Shown here one piece after another: positions 42,348-52,709 of a stretch of 64,000 bases of DNA. The notes below the pieces were generated by a model. That model saw only the letters and a list, made by a program, of their open reading frames with translations, made no database searches and was not told the origin of the DNA. This DNA is from Amycolatopsis acidiphila. Its GTDB lineage: Bacteria; Actinomycetota; Actinomycetes; Mycobacteriales; Pseudonocardiaceae. Made by a program: the position numbers and the translations under genes. The stretch spans positions 3,162,001 to 3,226,000 of the forward strand of contig NZ_CP090063.1 of the NCBI RefSeq assembly GCF_021391495.1, written 5' to 3'. Every line of letters begins with the position of its first letter. The stretch's first letter is position 1.

Positions 42348-43661
42348 ATGACCGCCACGCAGACGGATCTGTACGCGGTCAGGACGGCCGCGGGCTGTCT
42401 GCGGCGCGGCATGACCGAGCCGGCCACGTTCAGCCTTTTCGCGCGCCGCCTGCCGCCGCAGCGCGGCTTCCTGGTCAGCGCCGGGCTCGTCGACTGCCTC
42501 GGCTTCCTCGAGGGTTTCCGCTTCGAGGAAGGGGAACTGACCGGTCTGCGGGAAAGCGGCGGCCTCGCGCAGTCCGATGTGGACGCGCTGGCGGGGCTGC
42601 GGTTCGACGGCGACGTGTGGGCCGCGCCCGAGGGCTGCCTGGTCTTCGCCGACGAGCCGCTGCTGGAGGTGACCGCACCGCTGCCGCAGGCGCAGCTGGT
42701 GGGGACCGCCCTGCTCAACACCGTCTCGTTCCAGGCCACCGTGGCGACCAAGGCCGCGCGCTGCCGGATCGCGGCGGGCGGGGCGGAGCTGGTCGACTTC
42801 GCCGCGCGGCGCACGCACGGGTTCGATGCGGCGACCGCGGTGGCGCGGGTGTGCGCCATGGTCGGTTTCGCCGGTACCAGCCAGGTCGGCGCGGTACAAC
42901 GGTTCGGCCTCGCCCCGCTCAGCACGATGACCCACTCCTACGTGCAGGCCTTCGGTGACGAGCAGGCGGCCTTCCGCGCCTACGCGCACGACTTCCCCGA
43001 TTCGGTGATGTTCCTGGTCGACACGAACGACACGCTCGCCGGCGTCCGTGCGGCGGTGGAGGTGGCCATGGCGCTCGGCCTGCCCGACGGCGGCTTCGGC
43101 GTGCGGTTCGCCGCCGGCGACCTGCTGCTGCTGGCGCAGGAGACGCGGAAGCTGCTCGACGAGGCGGGGTTCGTGCAGGCGCGCATCATGGTCAGCGGCG
43201 GGCTCGACGAGTACGAGCTGGCGCGCCTGACCGCGGCACAGGCGCCGATCGACTCCTACGGCGTCGGCGTGAAGCTGGGCGTGTCCGCCGACGCGCCGCC
43301 GACCGAGACCGCCTATGAGCTGGTCGAGTACGCGGGCAGGCCGATCGCGCAGCACGTGCCCGGCAAGGAGACCCTGCCGGGCGCGAAGCAGGTGTACCGC
43401 CGGGCCTCCGGCGATCCGGACGTGCTCGCGCTGCGGGACGAGCCGTCCCCGAAGGGGTGTCGCCCGGTGCTGTCCCAGGTGATGCGCGCGGGCCGTCGCC
43501 TGCGCGGCAAGCACCGGCTCGACGAGGCGCGGGACCGCTTCGAGCGGGACCTGCTGTGGCTGCCGCGCAGCGCACGGCGGTTGCGGAACCCCGAACCGGT
43601 GCGGGTGCGCGTGTCGGAGCCCCTGCGGGAGCTGTCCGAGCGTCTGGGTGCGGGCCACTGA
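42348..43661 (+). CDS. pncB: nicotinate phosphoribosyltransferase
   Basis: A 437-residue NAPRTase that joins nicotinate to PRPP for NAD salvage. Visible are DLYAVRTAAGCL near the start, FARRLPPQRGFLVSAGL, and FAARRTHGFDAA with the catalytic His157. Mycobacterial pncB2 (Rv0573c) is in the DosR regulon beside a phosphoribosyltransferase, matching this arrangement. GGAATG precedes the reading frame at ATG 42348 with no strong ribosome site. It converges on the DUF1876 gene with two bases between them. Confidence 0.88.
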   Translation: MTATQTDLYAVRTAAGCLRRGMTEPATFSLFARRLPPQRGFLVSAGLVDCLGFLEGFRFEEGELTGLRESGGLAQSDVDALAGLRFDGDVWAAPEGCLVFADEPLLEVTAPLPQAQLVGTALLNTVSFQATVATKAARCRIAAGGAELVDFAARRTHGFDAATAVARVCAMVGFAGTSQVGAVQRFGLAPLSTMTHSYVQAFGDEQAAFRAYAHDFPDSVMFLVDTNDTLAGVRAAVEVAMALGLPDGGFGVRFAAGDLLLLAQETRKLLDEAGFVQARIMVSGGLDEYELARLTAAQAPIDSYGVGVKLGVSADAPPTETAYELVEYAGRPIAQHVPGKETLPGAKQVYRRASGDPDVLALRDEPSPKGCRPVLSQVMRAGRRLRGKHRLDEARDRFERDLLWLPRSARRLRNPEPVRVRVSEPLRELSERLGAGH

Positions 43662-43663
43662 GC

Positions 43664-43942
43664 TCAAGCACGGGCCGGGACGGGGGCCACCGCGCCCGGT
43701 ACCGCCGACTCGATGTCCGAGGCGACCGCCTCGAGCAGCTCCTCGGTCAGGTCGCTGAACGCCCGCGCCATCGCGAGCTCGGCCGCGATCGCGGGCAGGT
43801 GTACCCCGCGCTGGCCGCCGCGGACGAGGCCGATGCCGTGAAACACGGCGCCTCCCGCCGCGGCCAGCCGGACCTGGGCGCGGGTGGTGTCGCCGTTCTC
43901 GTCGAGCGCGACTTCAATGGTCCACTTCGCCGCTCGTGCCAT
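43664..43942 (-). CDS. DUF1876 protein (Rv1738-like dormancy protein)
   Basis: A 92-residue DUF1876 protein (WTIEVALDENGDTTRAQVRL, VGLVRGGQ-like HGIGLVRG, LPAIAAELAMARAFSDL). The mycobacterial relative Rv1738 is one of the strongest hypoxia- and NO-induced genes and folds like ribosome-hibernation factors. A perfect DosR-like palindrome lies 51 bases upstream at 43993-44010. Confidence 0.85.
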   Translation of the reverse strand: MARAAKWTIEVALDENGDTTRAQVRLAAAGGAVFHGIGLVRGGQRGVHLPAIAAELAMARAFSDLTEELLEAVASDIESAVPGAVAPVPARA

Positions 43943-43992
43943 GGCACTCCTCTTCCGTCGTTCCCACCCTCCTGCGCTCGGCTGCCGCGGCG

Positions 43993-44010
43993 TAGGGTCG
44001 AAAGACCCTA
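43993..44010. promoter_or_regulatory. DosR-like box upstream of DUF1876
   Basis: TAGGGTC-GAAA-GACCCTA is a perfect inverted repeat with seven-base arms and the GGGNC-N4-GNCCC layout of DosR/DevR boxes. The gene it precedes belongs to the dormancy set, so binding by the response regulator encoded next door is likely. Confidence 0.7.
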
Positions 44011-44032
44011 GTTCAAGGAGGCGAGCTCAGTC

Positions 44033-44068
44033 GTCCACAGTGGATCTTGTGCGGCGTCCACAGTGGAC
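44033..44068. repeat. two GTCCACAGTGGA palindromes in tandem
   Basis: GTCCACAGTGGA occurs at 44033-44044 and, as GTCCACAGTGGAC, at 44056-44068, 23 bases apart, just after the response-regulator stop codon. They belong to a wider family of GTCCA-N3-TGGA palindromes in this window and resemble overlapping actinobacterial DnaA-box halves (TGTCCACA). Confidence 0.6.
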
Positions 44069-44069
44069 G

Positions 44070-44726
44070 TCAGTCGCGCGGCTCGCGGTTCTGGCGCTGC
44101 TCCCGCATCCGGGTGGCGAGCACCGCGGCCTGGGTCCGGCGCTCGAGGCCGAGCTTCGTGAGCAGCCGGGAGACGTAGTTCTTCACGGTCTTCTCGGCGA
44201 GGAACATCCGCTCGGAGATCTGCCGGTTGGTCAGGCCCTCACCGATGAGATCCAGCAGGGTCCGCTCCCGCTCGCTCAGCCCGGCCAGCGGACCGGCGTC
44301 GCTCGCGTCCGAGCGCAGCTTCGCCATCAGCGTGGCGGCCGCGCGGTTGTCGAGCAGGGAGCGCCCCGACCCGACCTCGCGGACGGCGGAGACCAGCTGC
44401 AGGCCCTGGATGTCCTTGATCACGTACCCGCCCGCGCCGGCGAGGATCGCGTTGAGCATGGCCTCCTCGTCGGTGTAGGAGGTCAGCATCAGCACGTTCA
44501 GCTCGGGCAGCTTCGAGCGCAGGTCCCGGCACAGCTCGATGCCGTTGCCGTCGGGCAGCCGCACGTCCAGCACTGCGATGTCGGGCCGCAGCGCCGGGAT
44601 GCGGGCGAGTGCCTGCGCGGCCGTGGGCGCCTCGCCGACGATGACCAGCTCGGGATCGGCCTCCAGCAGGTCGGCCACGCCGCGCCGGACGACCTCGTGG
44701 TCGTCGACCAGGAACACCTTGATCAC
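44070..44726 (-). CDS. devR: DevR/DosR-like NarL-family response regulator 1
   Basis: A 218-residue response regulator. The receiver has the acidic pair Asp8-Asp9 and phospho-acceptor Asp54 ([12 protein letters not shown]), the same residue number as in DosR. The C-terminal LuxR helix-turn-helix is [25 protein letters not shown] followed by [24 protein letters not shown]. It is the likely master regulator of the surrounding dormancy-type genes, paired with the haem kinase at 45372-47090. GTG 44726 follows GGAGGTGAGG. Confidence 0.88.
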   Translation of the reverse strand: MIKVFLVDDHEVVRRGVADLLEADPELVIVGEAPTAAQALARIPALRPDIAVLDVRLPDGNGIELCRDLRSKLPELNVLMLTSYTDEEAMLNAILAGAGGYVIKDIQGLQLVSAVREVGSGRSLLDNRAAATLMAKLRSDASDAGPLAGLSERERTLLDLIGEGLTNRQISERMFLAEKTVKNYVSRLLTKLGLERRTQAAVLATRMREQRQNREPRD

Positions 44727-44856
44727 GGTCCTCACCTCCGGCGGGTAGGCCCAGGCTAGGCCCTCCCGGGCCCCGGTGGCACGCCACCGACCAGGTCTGT
44801 CCACTGTGGACCGGGGCGGACCGGGGCCACCGCCGCTGGTCCGGGCTTGATCACCA

Positions 44857-44871
44857 GAGGACTTTGTGCTC
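44857..44871. promoter_or_regulatory. weak DosR-like box before the PPOX gene
   Basis: GAGGACTTTGTGCTC shares GGACTTTGT with the site at 42276 (minus strand). It lies 72 bases before the flavin-binding protein gene and 131 before the divergent devR. The right half does not complete the palindrome. Confidence 0.35.
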
Positions 44872-44942
44872 TTTTCCCCCGATCCTCCCCGGACGAGGAT
44901 GTCGCTCGTGCCCACGTGCGGACCGCCGAGCTGGAGTGGCGG

Positions 44943-45362
44943 ATGACGCCGCGGAGATTCCAGGAGCTCTCGCGGGAGGAGTCGCTGCGCCGGCTGGCCG
45001 GCGTCGGCGTGGGCCGGATCGTGTTCACCCACCAGGCCCTGCCCGCGATCCGGCCGGTCCACCACCTGCTCGACGGCGGCCAGATCATCATCTGCAGCCA
45101 CGGCGGTGCCGCGCTGCTCTCGGCGCTGGACACGGTGGTGGCCTACGAGGCCGACTCGGTGTCGGGCGACGACCACATCGGCTGGAGCGTCATCGTGACC
45201 GGCGTGGCCCGGCGCGTCGAGCCCGGCGCGGTCACCGAGCGCTATCGCGGGCTGGCCGACCCGTGGGCGGGGGACGGGGCGGGCTACGTGATCCGGATCC
45301 GCCCCGAGCTGGTCGCGGGGTTCGGGCTGGTGGAGGAGAACGTCTCGCCGTGCCACCGGTGA
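44943..45362 (+). CDS. pyridoxamine 5'-phosphate oxidase-like flavin-binding protein 1
   Basis: A 139-residue split-barrel protein ([33 protein letters not shown] at the N-terminus is the typical family opening). Relatives bind FMN or F420 and several are in the mycobacterial DosR regulon. ATG 44943 has GGAG six bases upstream; an in-frame GTG 44916 is also possible. It converges on the sensor kinase gene. Confidence 0.8.
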   Translation: MTPRRFQELSREESLRRLAGVGVGRIVFTHQALPAIRPVHHLLDGGQIIICSHGGAALLSALDTVVAYEADSVSGDDHIGWSVIVTGVARRVEPGAVTERYRGLADPWAGDGAGYVIRIRPELVAGFGLVEENVSPCHR

Positions 45363-45371
45363 CGGTCGTGC

Positions 45372-47102
<1,731 letters not shown>

Positions 47103-47155
47103 TCATCGGGGCCGGGCGAAAGCCAGGTCGTCTCCCGGCCGGGCGCGCCCGCCAA

Positions 47156-47169
47156 GGGCCCAAAGACCC
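47156..47169. promoter_or_regulatory. DosR-like box between devS and the nitroreductase genes
   Basis: GGGCC-CAAA-GACCC fits GGGNC-N4-GNCCC exactly. It is in the divergent region 66 bases before devS and 86 before the first nitroreductase gene, so it could serve both and give the kinase gene autoregulation. Confidence 0.6.
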
Positions 47170-47254
47170 CCGATGTTCGGGACGCCCGCCTCTGCCGCGG
47201 CCCGTGCCGCGAGACGAACCTGGTGGCCGGAATTCAGCTCCGGGAGTGCCGATC

Positions 47255-48235
47255 ATGACCATCATCCCCGCGCAGGCCGCGAGCCTGGTCGTGCCGGCGC
47301 TCGAAGCCGCGGTGCGAGCCCCGTCGCCGCACAACACCCAGCCCTGGCGGTTCGAGCTGGCCGAGGACCGGATCGAGGTGCTGCTCGATCCCGAGCGGGT
47401 GCTCGCCGTCGCCGACGCGGACGGCCGGGAGGCCCGGCTCGCCTGCGGGGCGGCCGTGCTCAACATCCAGCTCGCGCTGCGTGCCGCCGGGCAGGCCTGC
47501 GCGGTGCGCCTGCTGCCCGACCGGGCGCGGCCCGCGCACCTGGCCACCGTGTGGCTGCAGGGCCCGTGCCAGGTCACCCCGGAGGACCGCGCGTTCGCCA
47601 GGGCCGTCTCGTTCCGCCGCAGCAACCGGCGGCCGTTCACCGACCGGCCGGTGCCGGTGTGGATCCGGGACGCGCTGGTGCGCGCGGCGAGCCTGGAGGG
47701 CGCCGCGCTGGTGCTCGTGGAACGCGGCCGGGACCTCGACGAGCTGGCGCGGCTGCTGCGGCGCGCCGAGCACCTGCAGAACGAGGATCCCGCGTTCCAG
47801 GCCGAGCTGCGGCGCTGGACCGCCGCGGGCGGCCGCCGCGACGACGGCGTGCCGCTGGCGGCGGGCGGCCCGCGCCCGGCGGCGGCCGGCCTGCTGACCC
47901 CGCGCCACCACCCGGAGGGTCCGGCCGGACGCGAGCCGCTGGTCGCGGTGCTCTGCTCGTTCGCCGACACGCCGCTGGCGCAGCTGCGTACCGGCCAGGC
48001 GATGCAACGGGTGCTGCTCACCGGCACCACCGCCGGGGTCAGCGCGTCGTTCCTGTCGCAGCCGGTCGAGGTCCCCGCGACCCGCGAGCCCCTGCGCGGG
48101 CTGCTCGGCGGTCAGGCCCACCCCCAGGCCGTGCTGCGCTTCGGCTACGGGTTCGCCGCACCCGCGACGCCGCGGCGGCGCCCCGAGGCCGTCACCCGGT
48201 CCCGCCGTCAGCAGCCCGAGGAGGCCAACCGATGA
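47255..48235 (+). CDS. Acg-family nitroreductase-like protein 1
   Basis: A 326-residue protein of the Acg (Rv2032/Rv3131) group, a nitroreductase-fold family abundant in the DosR regulon. Family segments are APSPHNTQPWRFEL, LACGAAVLNIQLALRAAG, FRRSNRRPFTDRPVP and the C-terminal HPQAVLRFGYG. Members bind flavin poorly or store it, and their enzyme role is uncertain. ATG 47255 follows GGGAG. It is coupled by ATGA to a second family member. Confidence 0.84.
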   Translation: MTIIPAQAASLVVPALEAAVRAPSPHNTQPWRFELAEDRIEVLLDPERVLAVADADGREARLACGAAVLNIQLALRAAGQACAVRLLPDRARPAHLATVWLQGPCQVTPEDRAFARAVSFRRSNRRPFTDRPVPVWIRDALVRAASLEGAALVLVERGRDLDELARLLRRAEHLQNEDPAFQAELRRWTAAGGRRDDGVPLAAGGPRPAAAGLLTPRHHPEGPAGREPLVAVLCSFADTPLAQLRTGQAMQRVLLTGTTAGVSASFLSQPVEVPATREPLRGLLGGQAHPQAVLRFGYGFAAPATPRRRPEAVTRSRRQQPEEANR

Positions 48236-49164
48236 GCTGGTCCGGCACCGAGATCGGGGTGCTGGCGCGCGCGGTGAGCCGGGCGCCGTCGGTGCACCAC
48301 AGCAGGCCGTGGACGCTCGAGGCGCACGGCGACCAGGCCGAGCTGGTCGAGCGCGTCGAGGTGGCGCTGCCGCGTCACGACCCCGCGGGCCGCGACCGGA
48401 TGGTCTCCTGCGGGGCGGCGCTGGCCAACCTGGAGCTGGCCGTGCGGGCGCTGGGCCGGCGCCCCGCCGTGGCGTTGTTCCCGGCCGGCGGGCGTCCCGA
48501 CCTCGTCGCCAAGGTGGTGGCGGCAGGGCGTGAGGACGCCACGGCCGAGGAGGTCGAGCGGTACTCCGCGGTGTTCCGCCGTCGCAGCTACCGGGCGCCC
48601 TTCAGCCTGCACCCGGTGCCACCGTCCATATTGGACTCACTCGGCGCCGCCGCGGGATCGGGCGCACAGGCGCGGGCGGTGCGCCGGCCGGAAGACGCCG
48701 CGGCGCTCGCGGAGTTGCTGCGCCGCGCGGCGGCGGTGCTGCGCGAGGACCGTGTCTACCAGCGGGAGCTGACCGCGTGGACGGCGCAGTTCCCCGAGCC
48801 GCTCCAGGACGTGGCCGGCCTGCCGTGGGCCGCGCTCGCGCACGACGGCACCCGGCTGCCCGACAGCCTCACGCTCGCCGGGCGGCTGCGCACGGAGGGC
48901 CTGCTGGTCGTGCTCACCCCCGGCGACGGGCGGCGGGACCACCTGCTCGCGGGCCTGGCCATGGAACGGATCTGGCTCGCGGCGCTCACCGAGGGCCTGG
49001 TCGGCTCGGTGCTGGCCCAGCCGCTGCACGTGCCCGAGGTGCGGGCGGGGCTGGCCGACCGGCTCGGGCTCCCCGGCCACCCGCAGGTGATCCTGCGCTT
49101 CGGCTACCCCGTCACCGCGACCCCGGTGACCCTGCCCTCGGCGGTCGCCGCCGGGCCGCGGTAG
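48232..49164 (+). CDS. Acg-family nitroreductase-like protein 2
   Basis: A 310-residue paralogue of the gene before it (APSVHHSRPWTLEA, VSCGAALANLELAVRALG, FRRRSYRAPFSLHPVP, HPQVILRFGYP). The NTQPW motif of copy 1 is HSRPW here. The sequence TCC-ATA-TTG-GAC at 48625 uses very rare codons and forms a GTCCATATTGGAC palindrome. A bidirectional hairpin follows the stop. Confidence 0.82.
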   Translation: MSWSGTEIGVLARAVSRAPSVHHSRPWTLEAHGDQAELVERVEVALPRHDPAGRDRMVSCGAALANLELAVRALGRRPAVALFPAGGRPDLVAKVVAAGREDATAEEVERYSAVFRRRSYRAPFSLHPVPPSILDSLGAAAGSGAQARAVRRPEDAAALAELLRRAAAVLREDRVYQRELTAWTAQFPEPLQDVAGLPWAALAHDGTRLPDSLTLAGRLRTEGLLVVLTPGDGRRDHLLAGLAMERIWLAALTEGLVGSVLAQPLHVPEVRAGLADRLGLPGHPQVILRFGYPVTATPVTLPSAVAAGPR

Positions 49165-49172
49165 CGCACGAA

Positions 49173-49216
49173 GAAGGGCCCCGGACCTGGCGGATTCTGG
49201 CGGTCGGGGCCCCTTC
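49173..49216. terminator. bidirectional hairpin between convergent genes
   Basis: AAGGGCCCCGGACC (49174-49187) pairs with GGTCGGGGCCCCTT (49202-49215), leaving a 14-base loop and one bulge. It lies between the stop codons of the nitroreductase and Hsp20 genes and is the clearest terminator in the window, although without a T-run. Confidence 0.7.
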
Positions 49217-49223
49217 GGGTCGG

Positions 49224-49545
49224 TTACTCGCCGGTGATCTCGATCCGGCGCGGCTGCGCCGGCTCGGCCTTGGGCACGCGCACGGTCAGCACACCGTTCT
49301 CCAGCGCGGCCTCGACCTTGTCGCCGTCCACTCCCCGCGGCAGCGGCACGCGGTAGGAGAACTTGCCGGTGCGCCGGGTGCGGCGGTGGAACCGGCCCTC
49401 CCGCTCCTGCGCCTTCAGCTCGCCGGTCACGGCGAGGCGGTTGCCGGTCAGGTCGACCGCGACGTCCTCGCGGCTCACCTCCGAAGTCCCGGAACGGGTC
49501 CCAACGGCTCGACGTGCCGGCGGATCGCATGGCGGGCAGCGCCAT
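49224..49545 (-). pseudogene. Hsp20/alpha-crystallin gene with frame-shifting internal deletion
   Basis: The 5' end reads MALPAMRSAGTSSRWDPFRDF, the normal Hsp20 opening, in one frame. Right after GACTTCGGAG the Hsp20 sequence continues (VSREDVAVDLTGNRLAVTGE) in a different frame and runs to a proper end (TVRVPKAEPAQPRRIEITGE). Some 50-60 residues, including the first strands of the alpha-crystallin domain, are missing. Only an 84-residue piece from GTG 49478 remains open, with GGAG directly against it. The gene still has GGGAGG before ATG 49545 and a heat-shock HAIR element. It could be a true pseudogene or an assembly error. Confidence 0.72.
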
Positions 49546-49563
49546 GACGCTCACCTCCCAAAG

Positions 49564-49582
49564 TTGAGCGCCCCTCGCTCAA
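49564..49582. promoter_or_regulatory. HAIR element (HspR-type operator)
   Basis: TTGAG-N9-CTCAA matches the spacing and sequence core of the HspR inverted repeat (CTTGAGT-N7-ACTCAAG). Arms extend to TTGAGCG/CGCTCAA. It lies about 20 bases upstream of the Hsp20 start, as in actinobacterial hsp genes. Confidence 0.65.
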
Positions 49583-49583
49583 G

Positions 49584-49934
49584 TCAGTCCTCGTCGTCCT
49601 TCGCCTCGATCGTGAAGGCGACGGACAGCCCTGTCAGGTCGAGGATGCGGCGGGCGTAGCGGTTGACGTTGGCGAGCGTGATGCTGCTGCCGCGCTCCTC
49701 GGCGAGCGCCCGCGCCCGGACCAGGGCGCTGATACAGGCGGAGTCGAAGAACGACAGATCGGCGAAGTCCACCACGAGGTGACTCACGCCCTTGTCGAGC
49801 AGATCGGAGACGGCGCGGTCGAGCTGCTCCACGGCCGTGTGATCGATTTCGCCGAACAGCCTGATGCGGCCGACGTCGTCCGCGAGCTCGGCCCTGACCG
49901 GTCCGCTGGTGTGGATGTCCTCGTCCTTCCTCAC
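49584..49934 (-). CDS. STAS-domain anti-sigma factor antagonist
   Basis: A 116-residue SpoIIAA/RsbV-like protein. The phosphorylatable serine is Ser65 in FADLSFFDSACISAL. When unphosphorylated it should bind an anti-sigma kinase and free a sigma factor. GTG 49934 is taken as start because residues before it are not family-like. It is divergent from the stressosome genes and reads toward the broken Hsp20 gene. Confidence 0.82.
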   Translation of the reverse strand: MRKDEDIHTSGPVRAELADDVGRIRLFGEIDHTAVEQLDRAVSDLLDKGVSHLVVDFADLSFFDSACISALVRARALAEERGSSITLANVNRYARRILDLTGLSVAFTIEAKDDED

Positions 49935-50060
49935 GAAACAGTGCCCTTTCTCTCGCCGGGCCCCCGGTTTGTCGTCCGGCGCCTGGTGTCTTAGCTTGAC
50001 CGCCAGGCATTCGATACTCGGCGGACCGTACCGCGTCCGCGGCACTGGAGCTTGGGAGCG

Positions 50061-50930
50061 ATGACGACCACCCCCGAACCGGAGACCCGTTCCATTGTCA
50101 GCGACTTCCTCGACCGGCGCAGGGAGAGCATCGTCGCCGAGTGGTCCGGCGCCCCGTTCTTCCGGACGGCGGGGATGGACCCCGAGCAGGCCGCGCTCGA
50201 CGGCGCCGAGGTGCTCGCCGGGCTGCGCCGCGCGGTCGACAAGGGCGAGGCGAACAACCCCGCCGCCGAGGGCTTCGCGAGCATCCGCAGCCTGCTGGAG
50301 GCACTGGCCGTGCAGCAGGTGCACGACTCCACGCTCGTCGCGCAGACCGCGGCGCAGATGAGCGGCCTCAAGGAGCCCCTGCTGCGGCTGTGGGCGGAGG
50401 AGGACGTGCCGCGCGAGCTGGTCGCGCCCGGCGCGGTGCTGCTTTCCGGCGCGGTCGACACCCTCGGGCTGATCCTGCTCGACGCGGCGCTGACCGCCAC
50501 CCGCGACACCATCGCCAGCCAGCGCGAGCAGCTGGCCGAGCTGTCCACGCCGGTGATCAAGCTGTGGGACGGGGTGCTGGCCATCCCGCTGATCGGCACC
50601 CTGGACAGCATGCGGAGCCAGACCGCGACCGAGAGCCTGCTGCAGGCGATCCTCGACCAGCAGGCCAAGGTCGCGATCCTGGACATCACCGGTGTGCCGA
50701 CGGTGGACACCATGGTCGCGCAGCACCTGCTCAAGACGGCGCTCGCGGCGCGGCTGATGGGCGCCGAGTGCGTCATCAGCGGGATCCGGCCGCAGATCGC
50801 GAACACCATGGTGCAGCTGGGCATCGACCTGGAGGAGGTGGCCACCCGGGCCAAGCTGTCGGACGCGTTCGCCTACGCGCTGAACCGGCTCGGCCTCTCG
50901 GTCACCTCGACCGGACCCGGCGCGGTCTGA
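50061..50930 (+). CDS. rsbR: RsbR-like stressosome sensor
   Basis: A 289-residue protein with an N-terminal all-helical globin-like region (about 1-150) and a C-terminal STAS domain. LDITGVPTVDTMVAQHL carries Thr210 and Thr217, matching the two phosphorylated threonines of Bacillus RsbR. It should build the stressosome with RsbS and sequester RsbT. ATG 50061 has GGGAGCG upstream. The next gene begins within its stop (TGATG). Confidence 0.86.
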   Translation: MTTTPEPETRSIVSDFLDRRRESIVAEWSGAPFFRTAGMDPEQAALDGAEVLAGLRRAVDKGEANNPAAEGFASIRSLLEALAVQQVHDSTLVAQTAAQMSGLKEPLLRLWAEEDVPRELVAPGAVLLSGAVDTLGLILLDAALTATRDTIASQREQLAELSTPVIKLWDGVLAIPLIGTLDSMRSQTATESLLQAILDQQAKVAILDITGVPTVDTMVAQHLLKTALAARLMGAECVISGIRPQIANTMVQLGIDLEEVATRAKLSDAFAYALNRLGLSVTSTGPGAV

Positions 50931-51307
50931 TGCCCGGCGTCCCCATCGTCAAGCTGCACGATGTCCTGCTGGTCACCATCCAGGACGAGCTGCTCGACTA
51001 CTCGGTCGACGAGCTGCAGCAGCAGATCACCGAGCAGGTGGTCGAACAGCAGGCGCGCGGCGTCCTGATCGACATCTCGGTGCTCGACGTCGTCGACTCG
51101 TTCCTGGCGAGGACCCTGCACGACATCGCGGCCGCCACCTCGCTGCTGGCCGCGAAGACGGTCGTGGTCGGCATGCGCCCCGCCGTGGCGATCACCCTGG
51201 TGGAGCTGGGTCTCGTGCTGGCGGGGCTGCAGACCGCGCTGTCGGTCGAGGAGGCGCTCGACATCCTGCACGAGGGCGGCCGTCCACGGCGGACGGCCCG
51301 GCGGTGA
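50930..51307 (+). CDS. rsbS: RsbS-like stressosome scaffold
   Basis: A 125-residue single-STAS protein (VPIVKLHDVLLVTIQDELLD opening). Ser57 in LDVVDSFLART corresponds to the RsbT-phosphorylated serine of RsbS. It forms the stressosome core with RsbR. Stop and start of the following gene overlap as GTGA. Confidence 0.87.
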   Translation: MPGVPIVKLHDVLLVTIQDELLDYSVDELQQQITEQVVEQQARGVLIDISVLDVVDSFLARTLHDIAAATSLLAAKTVVVGMRPAVAITLVELGLVLAGLQTALSVEEALDILHEGGRPRRTARR

Positions 51308-51723
51308 GCGAAACCCCGCCCACGACCACCGTGGCGATCACCAACGAGACCGACATCGTGCACGTCCGCCAAGCCGCGCGCGAGGCGGCCGTGACCGCCG
51401 GGTTCAGCCTGGTGCAGCAGACGAAGCTGGTGACGGCAGCGAGCGAGCTGGCCCGCAACGCGCTGGTCTACGGCGGCGGCGGCCGGGCCGAGATCGCGGT
51501 CGAGGAGACCTCGCTGACCGGCACCGTCCGGCTGACCTTCGTCGACTCCGGGCCGGGCATCCCCGACATCGAGGTCGCGATGACCGACGGGTACACCACC
51601 GGCTCCGGCCTGGGACTGGGCCTGGGCGGGGCCCGGCGGCTGGCCGACCGGTTCACCATCGACTCCGCACCGGGCAAGGGGACCAGGATCGAGCTGTCCA
51701 TCACCACACGCAGGAAGTCATGA
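51304..51723 (+). CDS. rsbT: RsbT-like serine/threonine kinase
   Basis: A 139-residue GHKL ATPase (ASELARNALVYGGGG N-box, DSGPGIPD, GLGLGLGGARRLADRF). In the known relay it phosphorylates RsbR and RsbS, leaves the complex and activates an RsbU-type phosphatase. The phosphatase genes follow at once. Confidence 0.88.
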   Translation: MSETPPTTTVAITNETDIVHVRQAAREAAVTAGFSLVQQTKLVTAASELARNALVYGGGGRAEIAVEETSLTGTVRLTFVDSGPGIPDIEVAMTDGYTTGSGLGLGLGGARRLADRFTIDSAPGKGTRIELSITTRRKS

Positions 51724-52709
51724 CCCGGACCGACCTGGTCGTGTCCGAGGACGGGCACGTCGGCCGGGCACGGCGCCTCGCGGCGGCGACGGCGCAACAG
51801 GCGGGACTGCCGATGGAGCAGGTGCACCGGGTCGCGCTGGCGGCGACCGAGCTCGCCACGAACCTCGTCAAGCACGCCGGGCGGGGCGTGTTCAGCGTCG
51901 TGCCGGGGCCGGGCCAGCTCGACCTGCTGGCGGCGGACAAGGGCCCGGGCATCGGGCGGATCGAGGCCAGCATGCGCGACGGCTACTCGACGACCGGCAC
52001 CATGGGCGCCGGTCTCGGCTCGATCCGCCGCGCGGCCGACTACTTCGACGCGTACTCGCTGGCGGGGCGGGGCACGGTGGTGCTCGCACGGTGGCGGCAC
52101 GGCACCCCGCTGCCGGGTGTGCGGATCGGCGCGGCCCGGCTGACCGCACCGGGGGAGACCGAGTGCGGCGACATGTGGGTGGCGGCGCCCGGCGGTACCG
52201 CGGTCTCGATCGGCCTCAGTGACGGGCTCGGCCATGGCGATGCCGCCGCGCACGCCAGCGCCGCGGCCGTGGAGACCATCACCGAGCATGCGGCCGCGGC
52301 CCCGGCCCGTATTCTGGAAGCGATGCAGCAGTCCCTCGCACGAACCCGTGGCGCGACAGTCGCGGTCGTCCAGATCACGCCCGCCGAGGGACGGATGCAC
52401 TTCGCGGGTATAGGAAACATCGCCACCCGGCGCTACGGCGAGGCCGGCGCGCGGGTGCAACGGTTGTTGTCGCGACCGGGGATCGTAGGCGTCGCCGGTA
52501 CGAACCGTGTCCCGGATTCCACCGATTCGTGGTCCCCCCACAGCTGGCTCGTGCTGCACACTGACGGGGTGTCCGAGCGGTGGAGCGCCGACGACTGGCC
52601 CGGGCTGCTGCGCCACGACCCGGCGACCGTCGCAGGCTGGATCCTCGCCCAGCACAGCCGCGGCCGGGACGACTCGTGCGTGGTCGTGGTCACGGGAGGT
52701 GGTGGCTGA
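51720..52709 (+). CDS. ATPase-SpoIIE fusion (RsbX-like phosphatase)
   Basis: A 329-residue protein with a GHKL ATPase half (ALAATELATNLVKHAGRG, ADKGPGIGR) and a compact SpoIIE/PP2C half (GDMWVA, SIGLSDGLGHGDAAA, LVLHTDGVSERW, DDSCVVVV). In such modules it resets the stressosome by removing phosphate from RsbS/RsbR. It shares ATGA with rsbT and TGATG with the next gene. Confidence 0.83.
   Translation: MTRTDLVVSEDGHVGRARRLAAATAQQAGLPMEQVHRVALAATELATNLVKHAGRGVFSVVPGPGQLDLLAADKGPGIGRIEASMRDGYSTTGTMGAGLGSIRRAADYFDAYSLAGRGTVVLARWRHGTPLPGVRIGAARLTAPGETECGDMWVAAPGGTAVSIGLSDGLGHGDAAAHASAAAVETITEHAAAAPARILEAMQQSLARTRGATVAVVQITPAEGRMHFAGIGNIATRRYGEAGARVQRLLSRPGIVGVAGTNRVPDSTDSWSPHSWLVLHTDGVSERWSADDWPGLLRHDPATVAGWILAQHSRGRDDSCVVVVTGGGG

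Noticed and set aside
49966-49990. GGTTT-N15-GGTGTC as a stress promoter for rsbR
   Set aside because: The -10 part differs from GGGTAT at too many places.
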